This document shows, piece by piece, positions 14,401 through 25,936 of a stretch of DNA of 64,000 nt. The notes under the pieces are model-generated. The model saw only the letters and a list, made by a program, of their open reading frames with translations, had not been told where the DNA came from and did no database searches. The DNA is from Protonemura montana (Eukaryota > Arthropoda > Insecta > Plecoptera > Nemouridae): assembly GCA_947568835.1 (NCBI GenBank), contig OX387606.1, forward strand, positions 13,020,001 to 13,084,000, given 5' to 3'. Position 1 is the stretch's first letter. Each line of letters begins with the position of its first letter. Both the position numbers and the translations under genes were made by a program.

Positions 14401-17400
14401 CACTGGCACACCGCCGCCCACTATCAAGTGGAACAAGAACGGATCGGCGCTCGCTGGGCAGGCGGCCAGGATCAAGGTCCTGGAGTCGGGAACACTGCGC
14501 ATTGACGGTAATAACCCTCAGGATGAGCCGTGAACATACAAGATATTTGTCGATGTCAATTTGCTGAAAATATGATAATGTTTTTTTTTCTGGTTCATGT
14601 ACCTGGTAACTAGAAACTTCTTAGGTAAAATAAATGTCATTAATATCACTTCTGACTTACTTATTTATTTTGTGTTTTTCTCAGTTAGCAATTCTTTCAT
14701 TATCATAAATTTCTCATTAAAATAATGGCCTAGTGAAACCACTCTTAATAGGACAAGAAAGCAAATAATTCTTATATTGCCATCATTTACTTTCATTATT
14801 GTAAGCTTATAAATCTGTTAAAATGCTTAAACAATAAAAAATATAAATCTATCCTTCGGTGACCTCCAGTATTGCTACGCAGCCTCACGCCCGAGTCACC
14901 CCCACTAACTCTCATTGCTCATTTCCGCAGAGCTCCAGACATCAGACTCCGGGCTGTACACGTGTACTGCGTCGTCTGAGTCTGGCGAGACATCGTGGTC
15001 GGCTTCTCTGACAGTGGAGCCGTCTCCAGGCTCAAGCCTGCATCGCAGTCCAGACCCCTCGACGTTCCCCACGGCGCCCTCGCAGCCACAGGTGCTCAAC
15101 TCCACGCACTCGTCTGTCATACTCACCTGGGCCCCCGGAAAGGCGGGTGCATCACCTCTCATTGGGTACACAGTCGAGTACTTCAGCTCTGATCTGCAGA
15201 CCGGTTGGGTCGTCGCTGCCAACAGAGTGCCGACCGAAACCATTACGGTGAGTGAACTTATTGGCTGGGCTACGTTGTTGATGGGCTTTGTCAAAGGTAG
15301 ATGTACTTTCCACTCAAGGATAGTCTAAATTGCCAATATTATCTTGTATGAACGTGTCATTTTAATGAAAATGTACTTTTTGTGATAAAACATAATATTC
15401 AGTAAAAACAAATAATTGTATTAGGTCAATTTAGATGAGATTTTTTTGTTTCTGCTGTAGGAATGGCAGTGTAGCTAATTGTTTTATGGTAAAAACTACT
15501 ACCATTTTGCAGTTGGGTTGCTTTCAATGGAAATGTTCTATAGTTTTATATTAGTATGAGCACAATGCTAAACCATAACTTCAAATACCAATTTTCCTCT
15601 TCGCCCTCTCTGAAATCATGTTGCATTTTCTTGCTACAGATTGGCGACTTAAAACCAGCGACGACTTACGTGTTCGTTGTCCGTGCCGAGAACTCCCACG
15701 GCCTGTCAGTACCGAGTGCGATCTCTGAGAAGACGCAGACACAGGGCACCGATACACGGACAGTCTCGCAGTTTGAGCTGGTCGAAGCTCGTTCACGGCT
15801 CGGAACCAAGGTCGTGCAGCTCAGGGAAATTGAGTCTCTTAACTCGACCAGCGTCCGGCTACTTTGGGATGTGAGTTGTTTGATTGTAAAGAAATAATAT
15901 GCTGTTATAATGTGGCTTATATCCAACCAAAGGCATGTAGAGCAGTTTTAATTTTTAATTTTTAATAGTGATCCAGTCTAAAAAAAAACTCTTAAATGTG
16001 AAATGGTTTTAATTCTAATGGTTTTCCTGGTTTTTTTTTTATTTGCTCGATCCGACTAACGTAACATGAACAAATAAGTCATTCACCTTGCCAGGGCTTC
16101 CTGTAGCATCTGGCCCTGAACTTCAAAACCAATAAAGCATCAAATTTACCTACCCAAATTTTCCCTCCGACCCCCACAACAAAGGATTCTGCAGTGCACG
16201 GACCATTTAAGAGGTGAAAATCACAAGACTGGAAGAATAATTTCCATGTATCTTGTCAGTAGCCAAATAAAAAAAAAATAAACAAATCATTTTCTTTGTT
16301 TGCCAACAGATTCTGAGTGGCGATGAGTTCGTGGAAGGCCTGTACGTGCGATTCCGTGACTTATCAGGCGGCTCACAAAAGTACAACATGGTGACTGTAC
16401 TTCACGTAGGCGCCACTAAATACAGCGTTACCAACCTGCGCAAATACACCAAATACGAGTTCTTCCTCGTGCCGTTCTACAAGTCTGTCGAGGGCCAGCC
16501 GTCCAACTCAAAGATTGTACAGACCGATGAAGATGGTGAGTGAACACACTAAAAACACATGAGATCGTAGCCATAGTCGTTACTTAGCATGTGGTAAGGT
16601 GATAAGTAATTGCGTTGTTTACATGGCTTGTTACAAAATACATCAGCATATATTTTTTACTATCAAGTACTCTGACTTTTTCAGTCTTATTTTATCTGCC
16701 ATTAGTTATTTGAGATATAATTTTTGATGTTAGTTTAATAACAAATAAAATTCTTCCCTTGTTCAGTTCCCTCGGCACCACCAGATAACATCCAAGTGGG
16801 GATGTTGAATTTGACGACTGCGTTTGCTCGTTGGTCGCCACCACCTCCACAACACCACAACGGAGTCTTACTAGGTTACAAGGTGAGTCTCTTCAATGTT
16901 GCATTTTCTTTCTTTCAATACCATATTTCTTGTAGATTCAACTCAACCCTTGTTTAGAGGCCCATTTATTTTGTATCATCTCTTAATAATACAAATATAT
17001 TCCCAATAGACTATTCTCTAATTGAAATTTATTAAAGAGTTGAGTATATCTTCTGTAGTTTTCAGAATTTGTATCTAGTATGTACTTGGTGTAATTGTAC
17101 AGCAAACAAACTGCGTTGAAAATGTTTTTAAGCTGAATTTAGTAGCAACTTGCAAAGCATTCCCAGCTAAGATCTTTTCTCGTGGCCTGTTTTAGATCCA
17201 GATTAAGATCAACGGCAGCCGCGTGGTGGCACAGCAGACGCTGAATGCTACGTCAACTTCGGTGATCCTCAACAACCTGACGACGGGGGTAGCGTATGTG
17301 GCTCGACTGGTGGCGTTCACCCGAGTCGGTCTCGGCCCCTATTCAGCTCCATTCCAGCTGCTCATGGACCCCACGCTATTACCGCAGAAGCCAGCCAGGT

Positions 17401-20400
17401 AAGTTCCTTGTTTCATTGTGTGGTTTTATAAAGAGTGCCATTAAATACTGCGCAAACTACCCCCTAAGTTGTGTTTTTGAATCAACCAAAGATGAGAACC
17501 TCAAAAATAATATCAGGCTAAAAGGGGAAGATATATTTCTTGCCTAGCGCTGGTCGAACTGCTATTTCAAATGCAAGCCGTAAAGGTATGCCATAAATAG
17601 GCTTTAATAGTTAAAATGGATCTTTTGTAATATTAAAAATGCCTGTATCCTTTTTTGTAAGGTACGATAAAAACAAGAAAACAAAGGCTTTCATTATTGG
17701 TTTTTGTAGCTTGTAATTGTAAATGGGGATTTGCAAATTGCATTGTGTTTTAAGCTAATTTGTGATTTGGATCCAACCTAATTTTTGTAATTTGACTTGC
17801 AGTGCAAGCGACGAGGATGGAGGTTCTGACGGCTCAATAATGTCGGCGCCATGGTTTGTTGGCTTGATCCTGATCCTGCTTGTCATGGTCATCCTTGCCA
17901 CCGTCGGCGTGCTATACCTGCGCCGAAAGCAAGCTCAGACCAAAGAGCTTGGCCATCTACACGGTAAATACAGTAGAAATTACCTTGGCACTATTATTTT
18001 TTAGTCAATTAATGTTTGTTCATTGAAGCCCATGATAATAGAACTGTTCCAAAATTGATTTAAATGATTAAGCATATTTTAGAAATATTTTTAAATTCCT
18101 GCAAGATTACTAGGAGTAAATTATGTGCTCACTTAATATTGCATTAAACTTAATACATTCTAGTATTTTGTGGAAGGTTTAGAATGGCAAGATCCAAAGA
18201 TCCAGATAAATGAACTGAGAATTATTTTTAACTGTAAATAACTTTGTTCCCAAACAGTCCCTGTGGTCAACGCCAACGACATAACGCAGCTGAATCTGAT
18301 GAATGGCAAAGAGACGCTGTGGATCGACCGGGGCTGGCGACCCGCGGACAAAGACTCCACTCTTTCCGAGACAAAATTGCTGAACAACCAAGGTCACGAC
18401 TTAGGCTCCACCGATTATGCGGAAGTGGACACTCGGAACATGACGACTTTCTACAGTCGTAAAGACCAGGACATACCGGCACCATATGCCACTACGACTC
18501 TGCTTAACTCTATTCCAAGAGGCCACAATATGGTAGGGATTTTTCTTGTAAATAATGCATTTCAAAATAAATAATTTACCTTACCAAAAAATGATTGACT
18601 AGAAAATTATGGGTTATGCTTTACCCTGAATGAATTTTCTAATACTGCTTATTTTGGCAAAAAAATGCTTTTCATGTATTGTTCATGTTTGTCAGCAATT
18701 TAACACATTTTTATGTTTATGCTACAGATTATGATGTTTTTTTTTTCTCCTTGCAGGAAAATGGGCCTATGTTTGTGCCAATTGTGTTAGGCGGGCCTAA
18801 CGAGCCGAAGACTTCAAGTTCTAACGACTCGTGTATGAAGCCAGAGTTGCTGTCGAGCCTCGACACAAATCCCGATTTGGGAAACAAGTCCAGTGGCTCA
18901 GAAATCGGCAGCATATACAGAGGTACGACTCCAATCTACGTCTCCTTTCAAAGAAGCTGCCTCATTAAAATGGTCTTAATTTATAACATCTCCATCTCGT
19001 TTCAGACGAAAATGGAATGCCGTTCAGACGGCTACCACCATCTCATCCGCCCACGAATATGCGTTGTGGGAAATTCCCGCACAACCCCAATCAGCCGCAG
19101 CTTCCCAATTGGTCAGAGTTCCTTCCACCTCCGCCCGAGCATCCGCCCCCGTCCGTAGAGGCTGGGCGGCTACATAGTCAAGTGAGTAACATGCTAATAA
19201 GATTCTCGGGAGGGATTTTCTAGAAGCATCTTTCACATCATATAAAAAATTAACGCTCTAATGACAATGAGTATTCCAAGACCAAAACTACATTAGTTTT
19301 CTTAATCTTGATGTTCCATTGTGTTACAGTTGGGTAGCATGAATTCATGCAACCGAGGGATGCCCATGCACATGAATAGTCCGCTGATGGCAAAGCGCAG
19401 CAACTGCTCGCGAGAGGGAACGCCATTGGGGCACACCCACCATCCCGGAGACCACGGTAAGCTTTGGAGACACCGGTTCTAAGACCATTGTTTCTTTCAC
19501 TACACATAGAAACACTTATTATTTTTCCATCTTGAGTATGAGATATTAAATAACATTGATATCAAAAAGCCTATCAAATGTAATGGGAAATAAACAATAA
19601 ATTGGTCAAATTGGAAGAGAAACCTCCATGCTGTCCTCAGTTTTAGTTAAAAGGTGTTTCTGCATCGTTCTTTATTTTCTATGCCTTGGTGTTCTTGATT
19701 TTGTTCTGCTCATTAGTTGTCACAAGGTACCGCACTATTAAAGCTTTTTATACAGATTCTGGCCTATTTACCAACAAATCAAGGGAAAAAACTAATTTGT
19801 GTCTTGTCCTTGCTTCCTAGGGAGGGGAGGCAGCAGTTGTGGCAGCAGTAACGGTTACGCCACAACGTGGGTCCCGGGTAACACTCCTGATCCCGGCATG
19901 TACAACAACAGTGGAAGATACGGGGTTCCTCATCCACCCCCAGTAAGTAATACATAGGCTATTAGTTACTCCTTGTGGAGTAAATTGTTTCAATCCAAAC
20001 ATTCAAAATTCATTGTAACCCAAAATTGTATATATTTTTCACCCACACAAAACTGATCTGAGTTGCAATCCTAGGTGCCAAACTTCCCTCCTGGCTTTGG
20101 TAGCCACTCGAACGCGGGCAGCCACCACAGCCAACAACTAGCAAACCCTTATCAAATGTACGATCCACGACAAGACCCATATCAGTCCAATGAGGAGGCC
20201 ATCTACGAGAGTGGGTCGTTGCTCTACGGCACGAAGAACGAGTACCTGCCGCGGTCGGGCAGCGGGTACGCGATGGACCGCGGCATCCAGTCGTCACTGC
20301 CGAGTCTAGCGCCATCAGAGCATGGGGGACACCGCGTAGCTCACTCAGGGGGCCAGTACGATGGGGAGGCGTGGCGACCGCCCCCGGGCGGCTCATGGGA

Positions 20401-21152
20401 GGATGACAGGAGTAGCGCCAGCGACACTTGCTGCTCGTGTAGCGAGTCGAGTGGTCTCTACGCGCAAACTAACGGCCAGCCCTTGCCTCAACAGGTATTT
20501 ACTGCACCCTTTGGGTTTGGATTTGTTAAGGAGGGGATTGTACCATTTGGATCTGCAATGGTTTCAGTGAATTATTAGGATGTACCTCAACCTTTAGGAA
20601 TTTAAGAAATTACCATTTATATATTAAAAAAACACATAAAGAGTCAATACCCTTTAGGTATAGGAACTGTTTGTAAGCTAGGAAATTTCTCCAAATGTTT
20701 CACAGTTATATTTTATATACATTCTACTAGCCAACTAAGATGTCTATCCTTGTCTTGCAGACTTCTGCGCCGCGATGTCACGTCGGCAATGGGCGACATG
20801 GTTATCGAGGCCACCCTTCCGCGAGGCCAACCTCCCCTGGTTCGTGCAGCAGCGACTCGAACTACAGCTGCGCACGACCACATAAACCACCAACAGGGCT
20901 GCCTCGCCAAGAGAAGGGTAAGTAACCGGCTTACGTAAAACTTCAAAGAAATATAGATTATGAATCTTCCATTTTAGAGCAGAACATATTCAAATAGAAG
21001 TACATTTTTTGTAGCAGTAATCGAACCTGCTTAGATACTCTGTAGATACCTTGTGAGAAACAGAAGTAAGCTATGAAGCTGTAGTATGTAGCTGCATTTA
21101 AATTTAAAACACTTTTTTAATGGCACTATTTTTATTATTTCTAGACAAGTAA
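11434..21152 (+). CDS. robo: Roundabout (Robo1-type) axon guidance receptor, 5'-partial
   Basis: Receptor for secreted Slit, acting at the plasma membrane in axon repulsion and cell migration. Nineteen exons join in frame: 11434-11587, 12043-12173, 12505-12771, 13182-13459, 14303-14507, 14931-15247, 15640-15870, 16310-16535, 16767-16882, 17196-17398, 17803-17963, 18258-18532, 18757-18922, 19006-19181, 19330-19456, 19821-19942, 20075-20494, 20761-20917 and 21145-21152. The visible 1245 residues hold Ig2 (1-94, with the Robo phrase [20 protein letters not shown]), Ig3, Ig4 and Ig5 (95 to about 375), and three fibronectin III repeats (about 395-700). One membrane span follows (727-748). In the tail are CC0 ([11 protein letters not shown]816), CC1 (PAPYATT, Y839) and the Ena-binding CC2 ([10 protein letters not shown], from 949). 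A proline-rich HPPPVPNFPP and a Cys/Ser-rich stretch may be CC3. The first exon opens with two bases of a split codon, so signal peptide and Ig1 exons lie further upstream. CC2 points to a Robo1-type rather than Robo2/3-type receptor. Confidence 0.93.
12308..12327. repeat. Poly-C tract in a robo intron
   Basis: A run of about 20 C followed by a C/T-rich and then an A-rich stretch, in the intron between the two Ig2-completing and Ig3 exons. Its length is uncertain. Confidence 0.85.
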
Positions 21153-22033
21153 GTCAGCGACGTATGGTGGAATCTCATGAGTCGTGATATCATTTCTCGT
21201 CGGTCCAGCTCAGCATCACTACTTCCCTTTGCCAGAGACAAGACTTTGCTTCCCAGTTACTAGGCTGTTAACGTGAATAGGGTCAGCCGGGCCATACTCT
21301 CAAATTTCGGCCATCGAAGTCGATAATATGGACGTCTTATAATCGGGGATACAAGTGAATTCTGGACAATGAACTGATGGAAAACGTCAATAGTGCGACA
21401 TATCATTGAAACTTCCCAGCTGGACTCTTACTGAATGTGATAGAAATTATGTTACCGAATGAGTTTATTACATAGTTACTGTAAATACGGAACGGCGATC
21501 CAGATATCATGTCTTATCGCAATCAGTTAAATAAAATTGTTCATATAATCATTATATATGTATAATGTACATAGGTACATACTATGTACATACATATTAA
21601 ATACCTATAGGCCTGCTTTAATACTAATGGATACGTACAGCATACAAAATGCATTTTAGGTAAGTGCGATTTAAACTATTAATGATAGAATGAGTGTGTA
21701 AATTATAGGCCTATGAAATAATGAGCATCTAAAGTTTCTGTTAGATGGATGCTAAGAAGTGAACTAAGACTGTAGCACCTACATAATTGTGTCGTGGTTC
21801 TGTATTGTGATGTACCAATGTGGTTCTCTAAGTCAAAACGTCGCACATGAAATCATGAAATATCGACTCGTAACGCATGACAACCAAGATAACTGTCACT
21901 AATGTAGATAAACATTTACAATCTGAGATATTATATAATTTTTAAGTTATTTGTTGTTGTTATTAAGATCCAGTCGACGACACTTCGTACTTCGACTCAT
22001 TTTTTTTTATACAAATAACAATTTATTAATAAA
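21153..22033 (+). other. Probable robo 3' UTR with two poly(A) signals
   Basis: This AT-rich non-coding DNA follows the robo stop codon directly. AATAAA hexamers occur at 21530-21535 and 22028-22033, and either could end the transcript. No open frame of interest is present. From about 22034 to 22930 I see only non-coding DNA, including a palindromic CRE-type TGACGTCA at 22641-22648. Confidence 0.5.
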
Positions 22034-22931
22034 ATTATTTCACAGTTTGTTTGTAAGCTAGTGACTGTGTTTGTAAAATTACGTGTACATACTGTATAGA
22101 AGTTAGTCTTAGCATATTTATTAACTGTAGGCTACAATTTTTTAAGTTCATAATGACAACTTAAATTAAAAATTTAAAAATTTATTGGTGAATTTGTATT
22201 TATTTTTTGGTTCCTGTGTCCGTCTTTGTTTTCGTATCTGATCTTTCCTTTTAGCCACTGGTCATTCACATCTCTATCCTGCTAGACCCTTTGGACCCTT
22301 AAATAATGATTTTACAAGAAAATTTCAGAATCTTGCTAGGAATGGAAGCTGTCTAATTTGGCACTACCATCGGGAAGCTGCAGGGTAAGCCCAGTAAATC
22401 TATTCAACTCCCTTAAGGTCATTCTTGTGCTAGTGATTCTAGTGCATTCTCGTCTTTTTCATATATTTGTATTCTAAGATGATTCACAAGATATTTAATT
22501 TTTTAATTTTTTGTGGCTATTTTTAAACCAGAAATTACATTTTGTCTATTTTTTTTTGTGATTTGAATTTCTGATATTGTTGACTGGGTTTTTAATTGAG
22601 TTAGCTCAGGTGTGACCACTCCCTCGTGGAACCAGTGTAATGACGTCATCGAGCATGTTAAAAACCTGCACTGGTGCAGCGCAGTGATAGTTTGGCAAGT
22701 ATTTGACGTTTAGATGATGGCTGATATGACCAAACATGTTTTATTCTTCTAAAAGCAGATTTGCAGTTGCTTAAAAAAAATGTGTGTTGCTACTGATAAA
22801 AATTCACTCAAAGCACTAGATTATCCCATTAAAGATATTTTGTAAAGCTGTAACACCAGATTTCGAACAAAGTTTTGAGCATTTTTGAGCAATGCATCAT
22901 CTCTTACCGGCAGACTAACTCCAACTGAGCG

Positions 22932-23070
22932 CTCCTGGGTAGGGATCATGTAAATTTTTCGTCAGAGATCACGAACATTATTCTGGAAAATTCCAGGACT
23001 AATAAATGTTTTTTAACAAGTTAACTTTTATGACCTCTAACGAAAAAGTTACATGATCGATACCCAGGTG
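22932..23070. mobile_element. 139-bp inverted-repeat (MITE-like) element
   Basis: Left arm 22932-22967 and right arm 23035-23070 are inverted copies with 5 mismatches in 36. The arm contains CTGGGTA, GATCATGTAA and TTTTTCGT. Near the centre a second small hairpin, CTGGAA/TTCCAG, sits at 22983-22996. There is no coding capacity. The structure fits a non-autonomous DNA transposon; I could not identify a target-site duplication. Confidence 0.65.
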
Positions 23071-23283
23071 GTAACTTTTGTCCCAACCACTGCTACCACG
23101 ACCTTAAAATATAAATGCATTGGGCTATAGGTACTCAGGTAGATCTAGGAGGGTAGGAAGTGTTTCCAACATATTTTTGTGGTGTTTACAGCTTAATTTT
23201 GTATATATTACAGATATCTTATTTTACATTTTTTTATGAAATTTGACAGATTTCTAGGTCTAGAGTATATTATAAATGTCATT

Positions 23284-23361
23284 GCAGCAGTGCTCTCAAC
23301 ATGCCCTACGAATTATGTGAATGCCCTACTAATTCGTAGGGCATGTTGAGAGCACTGCTGC
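23284..23361. repeat. Perfect 31-bp stem hairpin
   Basis: Bases 23284-23314 are the exact reverse complement of 23331-23361, with a 16-base loop. The core GCCCTACGAATT also recurs in part in the loop (ATGCCCTAC). The perfect stem suggests a recent foldback element or a transcribed hairpin. No gene was found around it. Confidence 0.85.
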
Positions 23362-23923
23362 AACATCTACAATGTTTGTACCACTTTGCGACATAAAACG
23401 TGGCTTAGCAGCGGTCATTGAAGCTTGCTCATGCTGCATCGCAACCTCTGCGGAGAGGTTATCTAATGGCAGACTCCTGAAATTAAAATCATACATTTTT
23501 GCAATTTTTCCCTTTAAATGTTAAATTGTTGATTTTGGTGTGGTGTTCTATCGTTTAAATTGGTTGGCTTAACATTACTTCAAAATATTTTGGGAGCTAA
23601 AACTTAACACTTAGTAACAACAATGTTGTGTTATAGTAAGATATTAAGGTAAAGCTAAGATGTGAGAAATTTTCAAATGAATCTTATTGCAATTGATGGG
23701 AGTGGTTCAGAATTTCTTCAACGGAAGATATTAAAAATTGTAGCATATTACCTGGTCGAATTTAGGACCAAAAACTATAACAATTCAGAGAAAAACTGGT
23801 CCCCACACTTATCATTATTCTTGTGTCGGATGTTCATTAAACAATGCATTCCAAATTTGCTAATAATTAAAATGTGTCTTCCAATGGTACTTTTTGGTAT
23901 TGTTACCTTTAAGTCTTCATAAT

Positions 23924-25558
23924 TTAGCCACTTTTTGGTGTAGATTCGGATGCATTTAACAGACACATTATAGCTGCCACTCGCAAGAAGATTTTTACAG
24001 TATCCATAAAAAGGTCAATTGATCTGAAAAACAAACAAACAACTTCATGTGACTACGTTTCATAAAATTCCAATTTTTTTTTTCATTATAAAACTTTTAC
24101 ATACGCATTTATGGGATCAAACAAGACACTCCCTTCCCGATTACACCAGAGTGCATATCCGGCCAGAGCTTGAGTGTCGTAAAGAATATGAATCGTTGTG
24201 ATGATTAAACCTCCGTGGATGATGAACCCATGGAAGGCTGCACCAACTAATGAGCTGGGGGGCCAAATGTAGCTAGCTGAAACAATTATTTTATGAAAGT
24301 CATATAAAGTAAATACAAAGTAATTTTTTAGGGACTATGGGTTTTTATTTGAACCTTACCAATTGTAGCTAGCATTAAGCACAGTGTGCTAATTGGCACT
24401 AGAAGTCCCAGAGAAAGAAAGGTGACATGGTTTGCACACATGGCTAGCAAAGTCAGTTCGCCAAATAGTATCAAAGTGAACCTAGACGGACAAGAAAAAA
24501 TTTAAAAGATAAGTTAACTGTATTTTATTTAAAAATTTGTCTACTACCTAGATTTGCTTGCACATATTTCAAATTTTTTGGAGTGTGGTAGATATGTATC
24601 GTAAATATTTAATATTTTCATTATTTCACTAATTTCTTGTGTAAGGATTTCTTTTTTGGCATACCCTGCTGATTTTGCTAATATTAATTGTTCGATCATT
24701 AAGAGAGGAGCGAAGACACCCCCAACTACTGCAGAATGGATGACCCAAGCAAGGTGTTTCAGGCCAAATTCTGGTTTGTATGGCAGCCCTTGAACCCACA
24801 CTCCGCTGAATAAAGTGGCCATCGTAACGGTGCATATGGACTGAAATAATCCAGGAAGTTGGTTAATTAAGTTTGTTGCAAGATCAGAAATGTGAATGTG
24901 GAGAAAAGGCTAGGTTTTCTATGAACTTTATTAAGAAACTTTTGTTTTTGCTTTAGTACCTAGTTAAAATAATTTTATTTGTTTTCTTGGTATTTATTTG
25001 TATATTTCTTTATTTATTTATATTATACCTCAATGCTTACCGCAAAACGAAGACTCTTGATAGAAACGGAAAAAAATTGTAGTTGACTGATACCAGCACA
25101 ACTTATGGCAGCAATTCCTAATGATCCTGCCCAATAGTAAAGTGTTTGTTTTGCACGTGACACAACATGCTCTTCGTGAAATCTGTGCTGGAAGAAACAG
25201 TTCCATCTGTGTTTTTTTTTTTTTTTTTTGATAAGAATAATATTTAACACTGCAAGTGTTGGACCTTCAAATTATACGTACATTTCTTCATCAATAATAC
25301 CATCCTTGCGGCCAATAGCGCGATAGTATAAAATAGCACAGATGCTAGATGTCGCCACACCAATTAGTAATCCCTTTCCAATTAGGTTTGCTGAAAATTA
25401 GTCTTGTCTGAAATTAACTGGGTCTTAAAAGCTTAGGTAAAAATCCATTGGAATGTTGCAGAAAATGGTTAAGACTTACATAATGACACAGCTTTTTGTT
25501 GTGCAATAGGTTTTACTACTTCCGTTGTTATTAGCGGTACAGACATTGCGAGTCCCAT
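23924..25558 (-). CDS. GHITM: GHITM/TMBIM5-like mitochondrial inner-membrane protein
   Basis: Bax-inhibitor-1 family multispan protein. Its family member GHITM/TMBIM5 is in the mitochondrial inner membrane and is linked to Ca2+/H+ exchange and crista structure. Seven exons splice in frame: 25558-25480, 25390-25282, 25206-25041, 24840-24665, 24481-24360, 24276-24105 and 24023-23924, giving 307 residues. Family phrases are present in order: a YYWAGSLGIAAIS helix, GLKHLAWVIHSAVVGGVFAP, LAMCANHVTFLSLG, ILYDTQ (with the conserved Asp), FDPIN and DLFMDTVKIFLRVAAI. The ATG at 25558 follows a pyrimidine-rich AG, so an upstream exon may exist; the visible N-terminus lacks the arginine-rich presequence expected for mitochondrial import. 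The protein is shorter than human GHITM by roughly that presequence. It is transcribed divergently from GLMP, 378 bp away. Confidence 0.85.
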
Positions 25559-25936
25559 CTCAACAAATTAAACAAAATAAAATAAAATACTTTTCCAGTG
25601 GATAATTATATTTCTCTTGACGTTGCTCATTCACCTTAAATAGGCTAACACATAATTTTTACCAGCTATGTCAGTCAAGGCATCATTAAAATAATTGTCA
25701 TCTTTGAAGAAAACTACTTTATTTGATCTTTTACTTCAAAATCAAATTCGAGTGACAGTATGACGTCACGGCCTAGCCGATACAAGTCACGTGGGAAGGT
25801 CACGTGCTTTGGTCACGTGCATTTGACTGATCTGCTGTGGCTGTCAGTGGTGTTGTGACTGGTCAGTAGTTGGTCGGTAGCCGCAGATGAGTGGGCGATA
25901 CAGGATTGTATTTTTGTCGGTTTAGAGTTATAGAAG
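25559..25936. promoter_or_regulatory. Shared divergent promoter of GHITM and GLMP: CRE plus three CACGTG boxes
   Basis: The gap between the two start codons is 378 bp. It holds a palindromic CRE (TGACGTCA, 25761-25768) and three CACGTG E-boxes at 25788-25793, 25801-25806 and 25814-25819. The E-boxes are spaced exactly 13 bp apart and each is preceded by GT (GTCACGTG). GTCACGTG resembles the CLEAR motif bound by TFEB/MITF at lysosomal genes, which suits GLMP. The sites are direct observation; the regulator is inferred. Confidence 0.6.
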
